This document shows positions 1 to 7,165 of a DNA stretch of 42,331 nucleotides, piece after piece. Position 1 is the stretch's first letter, and every line of letters begins with the position of its first letter. The translations under genes were made by a program, and so were the position numbers. Origin of the DNA: an uncultured Oscillospiraceae bacterium (GTDB taxonomy: Bacteria > Bacillota > Clostridia > Oscillospirales > Oscillospiraceae); contig CANRIF010000009.1 of the NCBI GenBank assembly GCA_947630645.1, forward strand, positions 1-42,331, given 5' to 3'. The notes under the pieces were generated by a model, which searched no databases, was not told the DNA's origin, and worked only from the letters and a program-made list of their open reading frames with translations.

Positions 1-141
1 GCTCAGCTCCTCATCCTCCAGCACCTGCATGTGGTTCTTGGGGGTGGTGGCATACTCCGTCAATATCTCCGTGATGATCTTTGAGGACAGGCCGAAATCC
101 TTTGCCACCTCATGCACACGGTATTTCACCAAACTGCTCAT
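1..141 (-). CDS. infB: Translation initiation factor IF-2, N-terminal fragment
   Basis: Only the first 47 codons lie in the window; the gene continues beyond base 1. The peptide (MSSLVKYRVHEVAKDFGL...) matches the small helical IF2_N domain that opens bacterial IF-2, the GTPase that brings fMet-tRNA to the 30S subunit. The start is fixed by an ATGA overlap with the stop of the preceding ylxQ, so the two are translationally coupled. It is the last visible gene of the rimP-nusA-rnpM-ylxQ-infB operon, whose order is a standard Firmicute arrangement and strengthens the call for so short a fragment. Confidence 0.9.
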   Translation of the reverse strand, partial: MSSLVKYRVHEVAKDFGLSSKIITEILTEYATTPKNHMQVLEDEELS

Positions 142-467
142 ACTCGCTCCTCCTGTTCCCGTTCCATTTCAACAGCCGCCGAGAACGCTCTCGCCAAGCC
201 CTCGTCACATACCAGCGCCAGCGCCACCGGCGCGCCGCGTCCCACCGCCCGAGCCAACTCCCACTTCGTGTACGGCGTGTGCAGCAGGACGGTATCCCTC
301 CCGGCGCACATGGCCTCGGCCTGGCGGAGGGTGTTGGCGCCTATATCGGACGCCGCCGCCAGCAGACCGTGCTGGCACCGGCCCAGTTCCTTGGCGCAGT
401 CCTCCGCGCCAAGCTTCAGCTTTCCGGCGCGGGACGCGAGGCCCAGATAACCCAGGGCCTTATCCAT
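138..467 (-). CDS. ylxQ: L7Ae-family ribosomal/RNA-binding protein YlxQ
   Basis: A 109-residue protein opening MDKALGYLGLASRAGKL and carrying the L7Ae/L30e/Gadd45 fold signature: the GLASRAGKLKLG start, an AASDIGANT segment and an A-L-V-CDEGLARAF end. Members of this family bind K-turn RNA; the exact cellular role of YlxQ is not settled. The start is the ATG at 467 because it lies just inside the end of rnpM, and the stop overlaps the infB start (ATGA). A longer in-frame reading to 545 exists, but its N-terminal 26 residues are arginine-rich and look like out-of-frame translation of rnpM. Confidence 0.88.
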   Translation of the reverse strand: MDKALGYLGLASRAGKLKLGAEDCAKELGRCQHGLLAAASDIGANTLRQAEAMCAGRDTVLLHTPYTKWELARAVGRGAPVALALVCDEGLARAFSAAVEMEREQEERV

Positions 468-723
468 CCGCCGCCTCGATCGCCTCCGCCAGCGCGGCGT
501 AGGTCTCCGGGCTGATGGACGCGGCCAGCATCCGCTCCAGCGCACGGCTCTTTTGCGCCTTGGCCAGGCAGGACGCCTTGCGGCAGAGATACGCGCCGCG
601 GCCGGGGGTCTTCCCCTTGGCGTCCGCCACGATGCTCCCGTCCGGCGTGCGGACGATGCGTATCAGTTCTTTTTTGGGGGCGTGTGCGCGGCATCCGGCG
701 CACATACGCACAGGCTCCGCCAT
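460..723 (-). CDS. rnpM: YlxR / RNase P modulator RnpM
   Basis: An 87-residue YlxR-family protein. The characteristic N-terminal RMCAGCRAHAPKKELIRIVR stretch and the GRGAYLCRKASCLAKA segment are both present. Proteins of this family bind RNA; in Bacillus subtilis the protein has been described as a modulator of RNase P activity (established knowledge of the family). It sits three bases after nusA and overlaps ylxQ by eight bases, the usual Firmicute order. There is nothing unusual in its length or composition. Confidence 0.93.
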   Translation of the reverse strand: MAEPVRMCAGCRAHAPKKELIRIVRTPDGSIVADAKGKTPGRGAYLCRKASCLAKAQKSRALERMLAASISPETYAALAEAIEAADG

Positions 724-726
724 GGT

Positions 727-1779
727 TCAGTCCTCGCTCTCCGGCTTGATGTCGATCTTGATGCCGGTCAGCTTCGCGGCCAGACGGGCGTTCTGCCCCT
801 CCTTGCCGATGGCCAGGGACAGCTGGTTGTCCGGCACGATGACCCGGCAGGACTTGCCGTCCTCGTCCATATATACGTTCAGCACCTCCGCCGGGGACAG
901 GGCCGCCGCCACATACTCCTCGGGGATCTCGCTGTATTTCACGATATCGATCTTCTCGCCGCCCAACTCGTCCACCACGCTGGACACACGCCCGCCGCGG
1001 GGGCCGACGCAGGCGCCGATGGGGTCCACGTCCGGCGCGGTACTCCACACGGCCATCTTGGTCCGGGAGCCGGCCTCCCGGGCGATGGACATGATCTCCA
1101 CGGTACCGTCGGCGATCTCGGGGACCTCCAGGCCAAACAGACGCTTGACCAGCACAGGATGGGTCCGGCTGATCAGCACCTGGGGACCGCGGGAGGACTT
1201 GCGGACCTCGATGACGTATACCTTCACCCGCTGGCCCTCCACCAGCACCTCGTCCCGTATCTGCTCGTTGACGGACAGCAGCGCGTCGGTGTACTCGGCG
1301 TTGGAGCTGATCTTCATGGAGATGTTGCCGGTGCGCGGGTCGATGCGGGCAACCTCGCCGGTGAGGATCTCATGCTCATGGCTGGTGAACTCGTCGTAGA
1401 TAAGCCCGCGCTCCGCTTCGCGGATGCCCTGGATGATGACCTGCTTGGCGTTCTGGGCGGCGATGCGGCCCAACTCCTTGGTGTTGACGGGGACCTTGAT
1501 CTGGCCGCCCACCTTGGCGCGCTTGGAGATCTTCTGGGCCTGCTCCAGGGTCATCTCCACGGCGGGGTTCTCCACCTCGTCCACCACGTTGGTGACCACA
1601 TACATATCGATCTTCTTCTTGTCCTCGTCAAGTTCCACCACCACATTGTCCGCCGCGTCCGGGTTGTCCTTGCGGAAAGCGGCCAGCATGGCCTGGTTGA
1701 TCTTGTCGTACATATATTCACGGGGGATGCCCTTCTCCCTCTCCAGGTCCTCGATGGCGGCAAAAAATTCGGCGTTCAT
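727..1779 (-). CDS. nusA: Transcription termination/antitermination protein NusA
   Basis: A 350-residue NusA. The N-terminal RNA-polymerase-binding domain (MNAEFFAAIEDLEREKGI...) is followed by the S1 domain (roughly residues 135-200), then KH1 and KH2, with the classic RTHPVLVKRLFGLEVPEI and IGACVGPRGGRV motifs and the AIGKEGQNARLAAKLTG signature near the end. The protein stops after KH2, as is usual in Firmicutes, so it lacks the C-terminal acidic repeats of the E. coli protein. A GGAGGA ribosome site lies about 7 bases before the ATG at 1779. The longer frame to 1860 is rejected because it runs back through rimP. NusA stimulates hairpin termination, which makes the terminator-like leader of its own operon notable. 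Confidence 0.97.
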   Translation of the reverse strand: MNAEFFAAIEDLEREKGIPREYMYDKINQAMLAAFRKDNPDAADNVVVELDEDKKKIDMYVVTNVVDEVENPAVEMTLEQAQKISKRAKVGGQIKVPVNTKELGRIAAQNAKQVIIQGIREAERGLIYDEFTSHEHEILTGEVARIDPRTGNISMKISSNAEYTDALLSVNEQIRDEVLVEGQRVKVYVIEVRKSSRGPQVLISRTHPVLVKRLFGLEVPEIADGTVEIMSIAREAGSRTKMAVWSTAPDVDPIGACVGPRGGRVSSVVDELGGEKIDIVKYSEIPEEYVAAALSPAEVLNVYMDEDGKSCRVIVPDNQLSLAIGKEGQNARLAAKLTGIKIDIKPESED

Positions 1780-1795
1780 GATCTCTGTCCTCCGT

Positions 1796-2251
1796 TCACA
1801 TATCCATGTGCAGACGCACGCTGGCGATCTGTTTTTTCTCAAAGCGGCGCTCCCCGCCATTGGCGCGGATGGTCACGGCCCCGTCCTCGTAGGCGGAAAG
1901 CGCACCTATCCACTGTTTGGCCCCGTCCACGGCGCTATACAGCCGCACCTCCACGCTGGAGCCGATGAAACGCGCAAAATCGCTTGGCCGCTTCAGCGCC
2001 CGCTCACAGCCGGCGGAGCTGACCTCGAATATATAGCTGTCCGGCACAGGGTCTGCCTCGTCCAGGATGGGGTCCATAGCCCGGGACACCCGCTCGCAGG
2101 CGTCCAGGTCCACCCCGTCGGGGCTGTCCAGATACACCCGCAGATACCGCTGTCCCGCCTCCGTGACGTATTCCACGTCCCAAAGCTCCAGACCCGCATC
2201 GGTCACCACCGGCTGCGCCAGGTCCCAAACGGTCTTTTCGATCTGATTCAT
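1796..2251 (-). CDS. rimP: Ribosome maturation factor RimP
   Basis: A 151-residue RimP (YlxS) starting MNQIEKTVWDLAQPVV. The signature stretches GLELWDVEYV, LRVYLDSPDGVDLDACERVSR and YIFEVSSAGCERALKRPSDFARF are all present, covering the N-terminal alpha/beta domain and the SH3-like C-terminal domain. RimP assists 30S subunit maturation. It is the first gene of the rimP-nusA-rnpM-ylxQ-infB operon and follows a leader of about 80 bases. The upstream in-frame extension to 2362 would run through the leader hairpin and promoter, so the ATG at 2251 was chosen; its ribosome site is weak. Confidence 0.93.
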   Translation of the reverse strand: MNQIEKTVWDLAQPVVTDAGLELWDVEYVTEAGQRYLRVYLDSPDGVDLDACERVSRAMDPILDEADPVPDSYIFEVSSAGCERALKRPSDFARFIGSSVEVRLYSAVDGAKQWIGALSAYEDGAVTIRANGGERRFEKKQIASVRLHMDM

Positions 2252-2287
2252 GATGGATTTCCAATTTTTGACAATTTCTTTTTCATC

Positions 2288-2315
2288 AAGAAAAAGAGTG
2301 GGACAGCTCCCACTC
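2288..2315 (-). terminator. Leader hairpin with U-tract upstream of rimP (candidate attenuator)
   Basis: On the minus strand an 8-bp perfect stem (GAGTGGGA / TCCCACTC, loop GCTG) is followed directly by TTTTTCTT. It lies between the rimP promoter and the rimP start, so any transcript must pass it. A second short inverted repeat (CTTTTTC / GAAAAAG) overlaps its U-tract and could form a competing fold. In B. subtilis the nusA operon leader carries a NusA-dependent terminator; the same logic is inferred here. Confidence 0.65.
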
Positions 2316-2340
2316 CAGGAAAAGGACATTCGCTGATATG

Positions 2341-2369
2341 AATATACCACAGCCGTATACATAAATCAA
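2341..2369 (-). promoter_or_regulatory. SigA-type promoter of the rimP-nusA operon
   Basis: Minus strand TTGATT, 17-base spacer, TATATT, with a TG one base upstream of the -10 (extended -10). Predicted transcription start near 2333, giving a leader of about 80 bases to the rimP ATG. Confidence 0.75.
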
Positions 2370-2438
2370 GACTTTTTTCAATCAAAGGGCCAATATTTGT
2401 GGCCGGGATGCGCCCTGCTGCACAATATTTTGGCGTAT

Positions 2439-3134
2439 TCAGTCGTCAAACCGTCCCCGCAGCTTCTCCAGCGCCTTTTTCTCGATGCGTGATACGTAGG
2501 ACCGGGAGATGCCGAGGGCGGCGGCGACCTCCCGCTGGGGCATGGGCGGCTTGCCGTCAAGGCCGTATCGCAGGCGGATGACCTGGGCCTCCCGGCCGTC
2601 CAGGGTGGTGTCCACGGCCTTGCGGACCTGCTCGGCCGCCTCCCGGCGGGACAGGTCCTCCAGCATATCCTGGTCGCAGGCGATGGTGTCCAGCAGCGCC
2701 AGCCCCTCCCCCTCTCCGTCTGCGTCCAGCGCGTCGGACAGCGACACGTCCCCGGCGGACTTCTTTTGGCCCCGGAAGTGCATGAGGATCTCGTTTTCGA
2801 TGCACTTGGAGGCGTAGGTCGCCAGGCGCACGCCCTTGTCCGGCCGGTAGGTGGACACGCCCTTGATGAGCCCGATGGTGCCGATGGATACCAGGTCCTC
2901 GGCGTCGGCGCTGTTGGTGTAGTACTTCTTGATGATGTGCATCACCAGGCGCAGATTGTGTTCTATGAGGATGTTCCGGGCCTCCAGGTCCCCCTGCATG
3001 GCCCGCTCTATGTACCGCTGCTCCTCCTCCTGCTTCAGCGGCCGCGGGAACGACGAGGCGTTGTCCCCCAGCCGGAGCATCACCAGCGCGCTGGACACCA
3101 GCAGCATGAATGTCGCCGAAAGCATAGCCGTCAT
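2439..3134 (-). CDS. sigK: Sporulation sigma factor SigK
   Basis: A sigma-70 family protein of about 231 residues closest by eye to SigK: a hydrophobic N-terminal pro-sequence (about 22 residues, LLVSSALVML) precedes NASSFPRPL, then region 2 (ARNILIEHNLRLVMHIIKKY, DAEDLVSIGTIGLIKGV, RLATYASKCIENEILMHFR) and region 4 with the helix-turn-helix REVAAALGISRSYVSRIEKKAL. SigK drives late mother-cell sporulation genes and is made as an inactive membrane-associated precursor. The gene is complete, with no skin-type interruption. The start is uncertain: GTG at 3137, ATG at 3134 and ATG at 3125 all follow AGAGAGG; 3125 has the best ribosome-site spacing, 3134 keeps the full pro-sequence. A SigE call is less likely from the sequence, but the two are close relatives. 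Confidence 0.9.
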   Translation of the reverse strand: MTAMLSATFMLLVSSALVMLRLGDNASSFPRPLKQEEEQRYIERAMQGDLEARNILIEHNLRLVMHIIKKYYTNSADAEDLVSIGTIGLIKGVSTYRPDKGVRLATYASKCIENEILMHFRGQKKSAGDVSLSDALDADGEGEGLALLDTIACDQDMLEDLSRREAAEQVRKAVDTTLDGREAQVIRLRYGLDGKPPMPQREVAAALGISRSYVSRIEKKALEKLRGRFDD

Positions 3135-3205
3135 CACCTCTCTAAACAGACTATGCAGGGCGGGTCTGTCCTGATTCGACTTTTTTCGTCACTACCGCGA
3201 CGCAC

Positions 3206-3234
3206 TTCCCATTCCACCGCGGATGTGATATAGT
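3206..3234 (+). promoter_or_regulatory. Candidate promoter of the WG-repeat gene
   Basis: TTCCCA, 17-base spacer, TATAGT on the plus strand, 31 bases before the ATG at 3265. The -10 is good and the -35 matches four of six consensus bases. A GGGAGGAAG ribosome site follows at about 3250. Confidence 0.5.
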
Positions 3235-3264
3235 GAGTGCAGAAAAGAGACGGGAGGAAGAAAA

Positions 3265-4521
3265 ATGAAAAAGCGGCTCTTATCCCTGGCTCTGGCGCTG
3301 CTGCTGGCGCTGATGGCGACGGTCCCAGCTTGTGCTGCGGGCGACGGCACGCCGGAGATCACATGGCTGGCCCCATATGTCGATCCCGACAGCCTGTCGG
3401 TCTATTCTATCCCGGAACTGGACCTGCTCCTGCTGTGCGGACAGGACGGCCTCTCTGTCCTGGTAGACCGGCAGACTGGCCTGGCGGTGACCCGGGAGGA
3501 GTACGACGCGGTATATCCTTTCTCGGAGGGCTTGGCCCGTGCCGCAAAGACCGACGCGGACGGGAATACGAAGTGGGGCTATGTCGACGAGAGCGGCGCG
3601 GTGGCCATCCCGTTGGAATATGACTCTGTGCGTGATTTTTCGGAGGGTCTGGCCTATGTCAAAAAGGAATACGCGGACGGGAGTTCGCAGCAAAGCTTTA
3701 TCGACGAGACTGGCGCAGAAGTCATCCCGCTGGAATATTTCTTAGTTGGTGGTTTTTCTGACGGCCTGGCCTGCGTCGGCAAGCGCGACGCAGATGGGTC
3801 AAAGTTTGGCTTTATCGACAAGACCGGCGCGGAAGTCATCCCGCTGGAGTATAGCATTAGTCACTTTTCGGAGGGTCTGGCCTGCGTTTACACGACTGAC
3901 GCGAACGGGTTCAAGAAATACGGCTACATCGACCCCGCCGGTACGGAAGTCGTCCCACTGCAATACGATGACGCGCACAGCTTTTCAGAGGGTCTGGCCG
4001 CTGTCGGCAGGTACGATGCTGACTTGAACAAAAAATGTGGCTACATCGACAAGACCGGTGCGGTGGTGATCCCGTTGGAATATGACTTTGCGGGTGATTT
4101 TTCGGAGGGCATGGCCTGCGTCTACAAGCGCGACGCGGACGGGAATATGAAGTGGGGCTACATCGACGAGACGGGCGCGGTAGCCATCCCGCTGGAGTAC
4201 GACCAAGCAAACGCTTTCTCGGACGGCCTTGCCCTCGTTTACAAACATGGAAACTTACCGATGTTCATCGACAAGACCGGCAAGGTGGTCATGACTCTGG
4301 AATCGTGGACAGAGCCCTTTTCAAGTGGTCTGGCCTGCGTCTACAAGGCCGATGCGAACGGGAACAAAAAGTACGGTTATATCGATGCCGACGGAGAGGT
4401 GATCCTCCCTCTGGAATACGACGGCTGCGGCCTCGTCAGTGAGGCAGACGCTTCCGGCAGGCTTTACTATGTGATAAAAGGCGCCAGCATCGGCGTCTTT
4501 GAAAACCCGTTCTATGAATGA
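3265..4521 (+). CDS. Secreted WG-repeat protein
   Basis: A 418-residue protein with an N-terminal signal peptide (KKR, then a leucine/alanine-rich core, likely cut near ACAAG at residue 25-28) and about eight full tandem WG (KWG) repeats of about 38-40 residues from residue 70 to the end. The repeat core is GYIDxTGxxVIPLEY, a short spacer, FSEGLAxV, then a DADGN loop. WG-repeat proteins are thought to fold as open solenoids or propellers and are common on the outside of Clostridia; function is usually unknown. There is no sortase motif, transmembrane anchor or lipobox, so it should be free or loosely bound outside the membrane. GGGAGG precedes the ATG at good distance. It stands alone between sigK and a convergent ABC operon. 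Confidence 0.88.
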   Translation: MKKRLLSLALALLLALMATVPACAAGDGTPEITWLAPYVDPDSLSVYSIPELDLLLLCGQDGLSVLVDRQTGLAVTREEYDAVYPFSEGLARAAKTDADGNTKWGYVDESGAVAIPLEYDSVRDFSEGLAYVKKEYADGSSQQSFIDETGAEVIPLEYFLVGGFSDGLACVGKRDADGSKFGFIDKTGAEVIPLEYSISHFSEGLACVYTTDANGFKKYGYIDPAGTEVVPLQYDDAHSFSEGLAAVGRYDADLNKKCGYIDKTGAVVIPLEYDFAGDFSEGMACVYKRDADGNMKWGYIDETGAVAIPLEYDQANAFSDGLALVYKHGNLPMFIDKTGKVVMTLESWTEPFSSGLACVYKADANGNKKYGYIDADGEVILPLEYDGCGLVSEADASGRLYYVIKGASIGVFENPFYE

Positions 4522-4539
4522 GGTCCATTTGCAAAATAC

Positions 4540-4565
4540 GCGCCTGCGGCGGACGCCGCAGGCGC
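4540..4565. terminator. Hairpin between convergent genes
   Basis: A perfect 11-bp GC-rich stem (GCGCCTGCGGC / GCCGCAGGCGC, 4-base loop) between the WG-repeat gene and the convergent ABC operon. On the minus strand it is followed by GTATTTTGC, a weak U-tract, so it most likely ends the ABC operon; it may serve both directions. Confidence 0.6.
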
Positions 4566-4582
4566 GCTGCTATATCATTGGC

Positions 4583-5446
4583 TCACTTCTCCACAGGGGG
4601 CTGGGTGAGGTCCATGTTGAAGTACTTCTCCGACAGCGCCTGGAGCGTACCGTCCTTCCGCATGGCGGCGATGGCCTCGTCCACGGCCGCCAGGAAACTG
4701 GCCGTATCGTCCCCCTTGCGGACGGGGATAGCGATGCGGTTGGCCTCGGCGGTATAGGCGACGATCTTCAGCGGCGCGTCAGGCTGGGCGTTGAAGTAAT
4801 CGGCCACGGAGGACTCCGCGTTCAGCGTGGCGTCCACACGGCCGGCCTCCACCATCTGCATGGTCTCGCCCAGGGACTCCACCCCCTCGCAGGAGGCGCC
4901 ATACTGCTCGCCCAGCTCCATATAGGTGCTGCCGATGCTGTTGGCGGTCTTCTTGCCGTCCAGGTCCTCAAAGGACTGGATGTCCTCGTTATCCTGGCGG
5001 ACCACAAGCGCCGTGCGGTCGTAGGCATATGGCTCGGAGAAGTCGTACTTCTCGCTGCGGTCGGCAGTGATGTCCACGCCGTTGATGACGATGTCATAAC
5101 GGCCGGAGTCCATCCCGGCGAACAGGCCGCTCCACTCGCCCTCCACGAACTTGGCCTCCACGCCGATGTACTCGGCGATGTACTGGCCCACCTCCACGTC
5201 GTAGCCCACCAGCTCGTCATCCTCGTTGTGGTACGTCCAGGGGGACCAGGTGCCCTCCATGGCGATGGTCAGCTCGCCTTTTTCCTTGATCTGGGCCAGC
5301 AGGTCGGGCGTCTCCGCCGCCTCTCCCTCCGTCTCCGCGGGGGCCTCGGTGGCCGCCGGGGCGTTGCCGCTGCCACCGCAGCCGGCCAGCAGCCCCAGGC
5401 ACAGCGCGGCCATGAGCAGGATACCGATCAGTTTCTTCATTTTCAT
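4583..5446 (-). CDS. Amino-acid ABC transporter substrate-binding lipoprotein
   Basis: A 287-residue type 3 solute-binding protein (SBP_bac_3). A lipoprotein signal ends at LLAGC with the lipidated cysteine at about residue 23, then a low-complexity Ala/Glu/Thr linker, then the fold beginning ELTIAMEGTWSPWTYHN and containing GYDVEV, the WSGLFAGMDSGRYDIV segment and the NGVDITADRSEKYDFSEPY hinge region. It captures a polar amino acid outside the membrane for the permease and ATPase encoded just upstream. The EGTW.P.TYH start resembles cystine-binding proteins such as TcyA/TcyJ, so cystine is the best guess, but ligand assignment from sequence alone is weak. Its ATG overlaps the ATPase stop (ATGA). 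Confidence 0.9.
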   Translation of the reverse strand: MKMKKLIGILLMAALCLGLLAGCGGSGNAPAATEAPAETEGEAAETPDLLAQIKEKGELTIAMEGTWSPWTYHNEDDELVGYDVEVGQYIAEYIGVEAKFVEGEWSGLFAGMDSGRYDIVINGVDITADRSEKYDFSEPYAYDRTALVVRQDNEDIQSFEDLDGKKTANSIGSTYMELGEQYGASCEGVESLGETMQMVEAGRVDATLNAESSVADYFNAQPDAPLKIVAYTAEANRIAIPVRKGDDTASFLAAVDEAIAAMRKDGTLQALSEKYFNMDLTQPPVEK

Positions 5447-6186
5447 TCATCCTTTCTATCCAGGGAGCGGAGGAATGTCTGTACCCGCTCCAGTTTTTGC
5501 TCCTCAAAAAACGCCGCCGTGGGCGCCGTCACCAGGGCCTTGCCCTCCTCCATAAAGAGGACCTTCGTGGACACATGGCGGGCGAAGTGGATCTCATGGG
5601 TGACGACGATCATGGTCATGCCGTCCTCCGCCAGCTGCTGGATGGCATCCAGCACGCCGCCGATAAGCTCCGGGTCCAGGGCGCTGGTGGGCTCGTCGAA
5701 ATAGATGATGTCCGGCTGTCCGGCCACGGCCCGGGCGATGGCAACCCGCTGCTGCTGGCCGCCGGAGAGGTGGGCGGGATAGGCGTCCCGCTTGTCCGCC
5801 AGGCCCACCCGTTCCAGCGCGGCCATGGCCCGTTCCTCCGCCTCGTGCTTGGGCATCTTCCGGGCCACGATCAGCCCCTCGGTGACGTTTTGCAGGGCGG
5901 TCTTGTTGGAAAAGAGGTTATAGCTCTGGAAAACGAATCCGGTGTGCCGCCGGTAAGCGGCGATGTCCCGGCGGGACATGGTGGCCATATCCACGGTCTT
6001 GCCCAGGAACGTCATCTGCCCCGCGTCGGGCCGCTCCAGATAGTTCATGCAACGCAGCAGCGTGGTCTTGCCACCGCCGGAGGGTCCCAGCACCGCCAGC
6101 ACGTCCCCCTTGTCAACGGCCAGGTCCACGCCCTTCAATATCTCGTTTCCGTCGAACGACTTCCGCAGGCCATGTATCTCAAGCAC
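5443..6186 (-). CDS. Amino-acid ABC transporter ATP-binding protein
   Basis: A 247-residue polar amino acid uptake ATPase. Walker A is GPSGGGKTT, the Q-loop is in FVFQSYNLFSNKTALQNV, the ABC signature is LSGGQQQR, Walker B is DIIYFDEPTSALDPE, and the switch histidine is in VVTHE. The Q-loop neighbourhood (NLFSNKTALQNVTEGLI) and overall length fit the GlnQ/TcyN group. Its ATG lies eight bases inside the 3' end of the permease gene and its stop overlaps the binding-protein start, so all three are translationally coupled. It powers import by the permease of the same operon. Confidence 0.95.
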   Translation of the reverse strand: MLEIHGLRKSFDGNEILKGVDLAVDKGDVLAVLGPSGGGKTTLLRCMNYLERPDAGQMTFLGKTVDMATMSRRDIAAYRRHTGFVFQSYNLFSNKTALQNVTEGLIVARKMPKHEAEERAMAALERVGLADKRDAYPAHLSGGQQQRVAIARAVAGQPDIIYFDEPTSALDPELIGGVLDAIQQLAEDGMTMIVVTHEIHFARHVSTKVLFMEEGKALVTAPTAAFFEEQKLERVQTFLRSLDRKDE

Positions 6187-6862
6187 GGATCACATCGCCT
6201 CCGTTCATGGCGTTCAGCCGCTTCTCGCCCCACCGCTGCAGCCAGGTGATCACCGTGCAGAACAGCAGGTAGATCAGAGCCACCTCGATGTACAGCGCCA
6301 TGTGTTCGTATGTCCGCCCCGCCGCCCGCTGGGTGGCCATGAACATCTCCGTCACGGTGATGTTGGCGGCTAGGGACGTGTCCTTCACCATGCTGATCAG
6401 GGAGTTGGAAAGGGGCGGGAACGCAGTGCGGAACGCCTGGGGCAGCACGATCCGGCGCATGATCTGGCCGTAGCTCATGCCCACGCAGTAGCCCGCCTCC
6501 ATCTGTCCCTTGGGCACCGCCTCGATGGCGGCGCGGACCGTCTCCGCGCAGTAGGCCCCCTCATTCAGGGCGAACACCGCCACCGCGCAGGGGAACGCGG
6601 GCAGCACCAGTCCCAGGTCCGGCAGACCGAAATACACCAGATACAGCTGCACCAGCAGCGGCGTGCCGCGCACGACCCAGATGTAAAACCGCACCACCTG
6701 CCGCAGGCCGCGGACGTTGGCGATCTGCACCATGGCGCAGGCCACGGCGATGATCAGCGCCAGGGAAAAGGAGATCACCGTCAGGGGTATGGTGACCAGC
6801 AGGCCCTGCCCCAGGATGCGGGGAAAGGACGACACAAGGATGTTGATGACTCTCTCGCTCAC
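6179..6862 (-). CDS. Amino-acid ABC transporter permease
   Basis: A 227-residue His/Glu/Gln/Arg-type permease with about five membrane segments. The EAA loop that contacts the ATPase is AAIEAVPKGQMEAGYCVGMS...RRIVLPQAFR, and LISMVKDTSLAANITVTEM is typical of the cystine/polar amino acid group. It starts with GTG at 6862, chosen because a GGAGAG ribosome site sits nine bases upstream. It is the first gene of the permease-ATPase-binding protein operon and follows a near-consensus promoter. A single permease gene implies a homodimeric membrane channel. Confidence 0.93.
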   Translation of the reverse strand: MSERVINILVSSFPRILGQGLLVTIPLTVISFSLALIIAVACAMVQIANVRGLRQVVRFYIWVVRGTPLLVQLYLVYFGLPDLGLVLPAFPCAVAVFALNEGAYCAETVRAAIEAVPKGQMEAGYCVGMSYGQIMRRIVLPQAFRTAFPPLSNSLISMVKDTSLAANITVTEMFMATQRAAGRTYEHMALYIEVALIYLLFCTVITWLQRWGEKRLNAMNGGDVIRA

Positions 6863-6915
6863 GATTCGCTTCTCTCCGGGATCGATTTTCCCTATTTCCT
6901 AGGGATGCAAAGGGT

Positions 6916-6944
6916 ATTATATAGCGTCCATCCAAAAAGTGCAA
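6916..6944 (-). promoter_or_regulatory. SigA-type promoter of the amino-acid ABC operon
   Basis: Minus strand TTGCAC, 17-base spacer, TATAAT. The predicted start near 6908 gives a leader of about 45 bases to the GTG. No T-box or S-box structure is visible in so short a leader. Confidence 0.8.
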
Positions 6945-7021
6945 CATTTTTGATTGGGCCACACCGTTTTTTCTCTCCGGCGGCAAGAATAACGGTCTTG
7001 TCCATACAGAAAGGACGTGTT

Positions 7022-7114
7022 ATGACGTGCCGGACCGGGGACCTGGCCGTGGGCGCCAACGCGGCGGGCTTTTTGAAGGCGGCCGAGGCCATGATGGCCC
7101 AGGGCGCGGTGTGA
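7022..7114 (+). pseudogene. gdhA: Remnant of the C-terminus of glutamate dehydrogenase
   Basis: A 30-codon frame (MTCRTGDLAVGANAAGFL...MAQGAV) ends exactly like NADP-type glutamate dehydrogenases, whose last residues typically read GANxAGFxKVADAMxxQGV. Nothing upstream in any frame resembles the remaining 400-odd residues, so the body of the gene appears to be deleted. AAAGGA lies 7 bases before the ATG, so a peptide might still be made. A strong terminator follows within 20 bases in the right orientation, as expected for the original gene end. The alternative is a small unrelated gene with a chance match; the match is short (about 22 residues) but dense. Confidence 0.5.
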
Positions 7115-7131
7115 GAAGGTTTTGATGAAGT

Positions 7132-7165
7132 GACCGGAGGACCAACTGGCCTCCGGTCGTTTTTA
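7132..7165 (+). terminator. Rho-independent terminator after the gdhA-like remnant
   Basis: Perfect 9-bp stem GACCGGAGG / CCTCCGGTC with a 9-base loop, followed on the plus strand by GTTTTTAT. The minus strand lacks a U-tract, so it acts on plus-strand transcription and fits a formerly longer plus-strand gene. Confidence 0.8.

Noticed and set aside
515-1968. Long plus-strand frames opposite nusA and rnpM
   Set aside because: They mirror the real minus-strand genes in GC-rich DNA and show no family motifs or ribosome sites.
3138-3180. SigE-type -10 (CATAGTCT) upstream of sigK
   Set aside because: sigK is often SigE-controlled, but no matching -35 stands at the right distance, so it was not listed as a promoter.
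6863-6915. T-box or S-box riboswitch before the amino-acid ABC operon
   Set aside because: The leader is only about 45 bases, too short, with no terminator hairpin.
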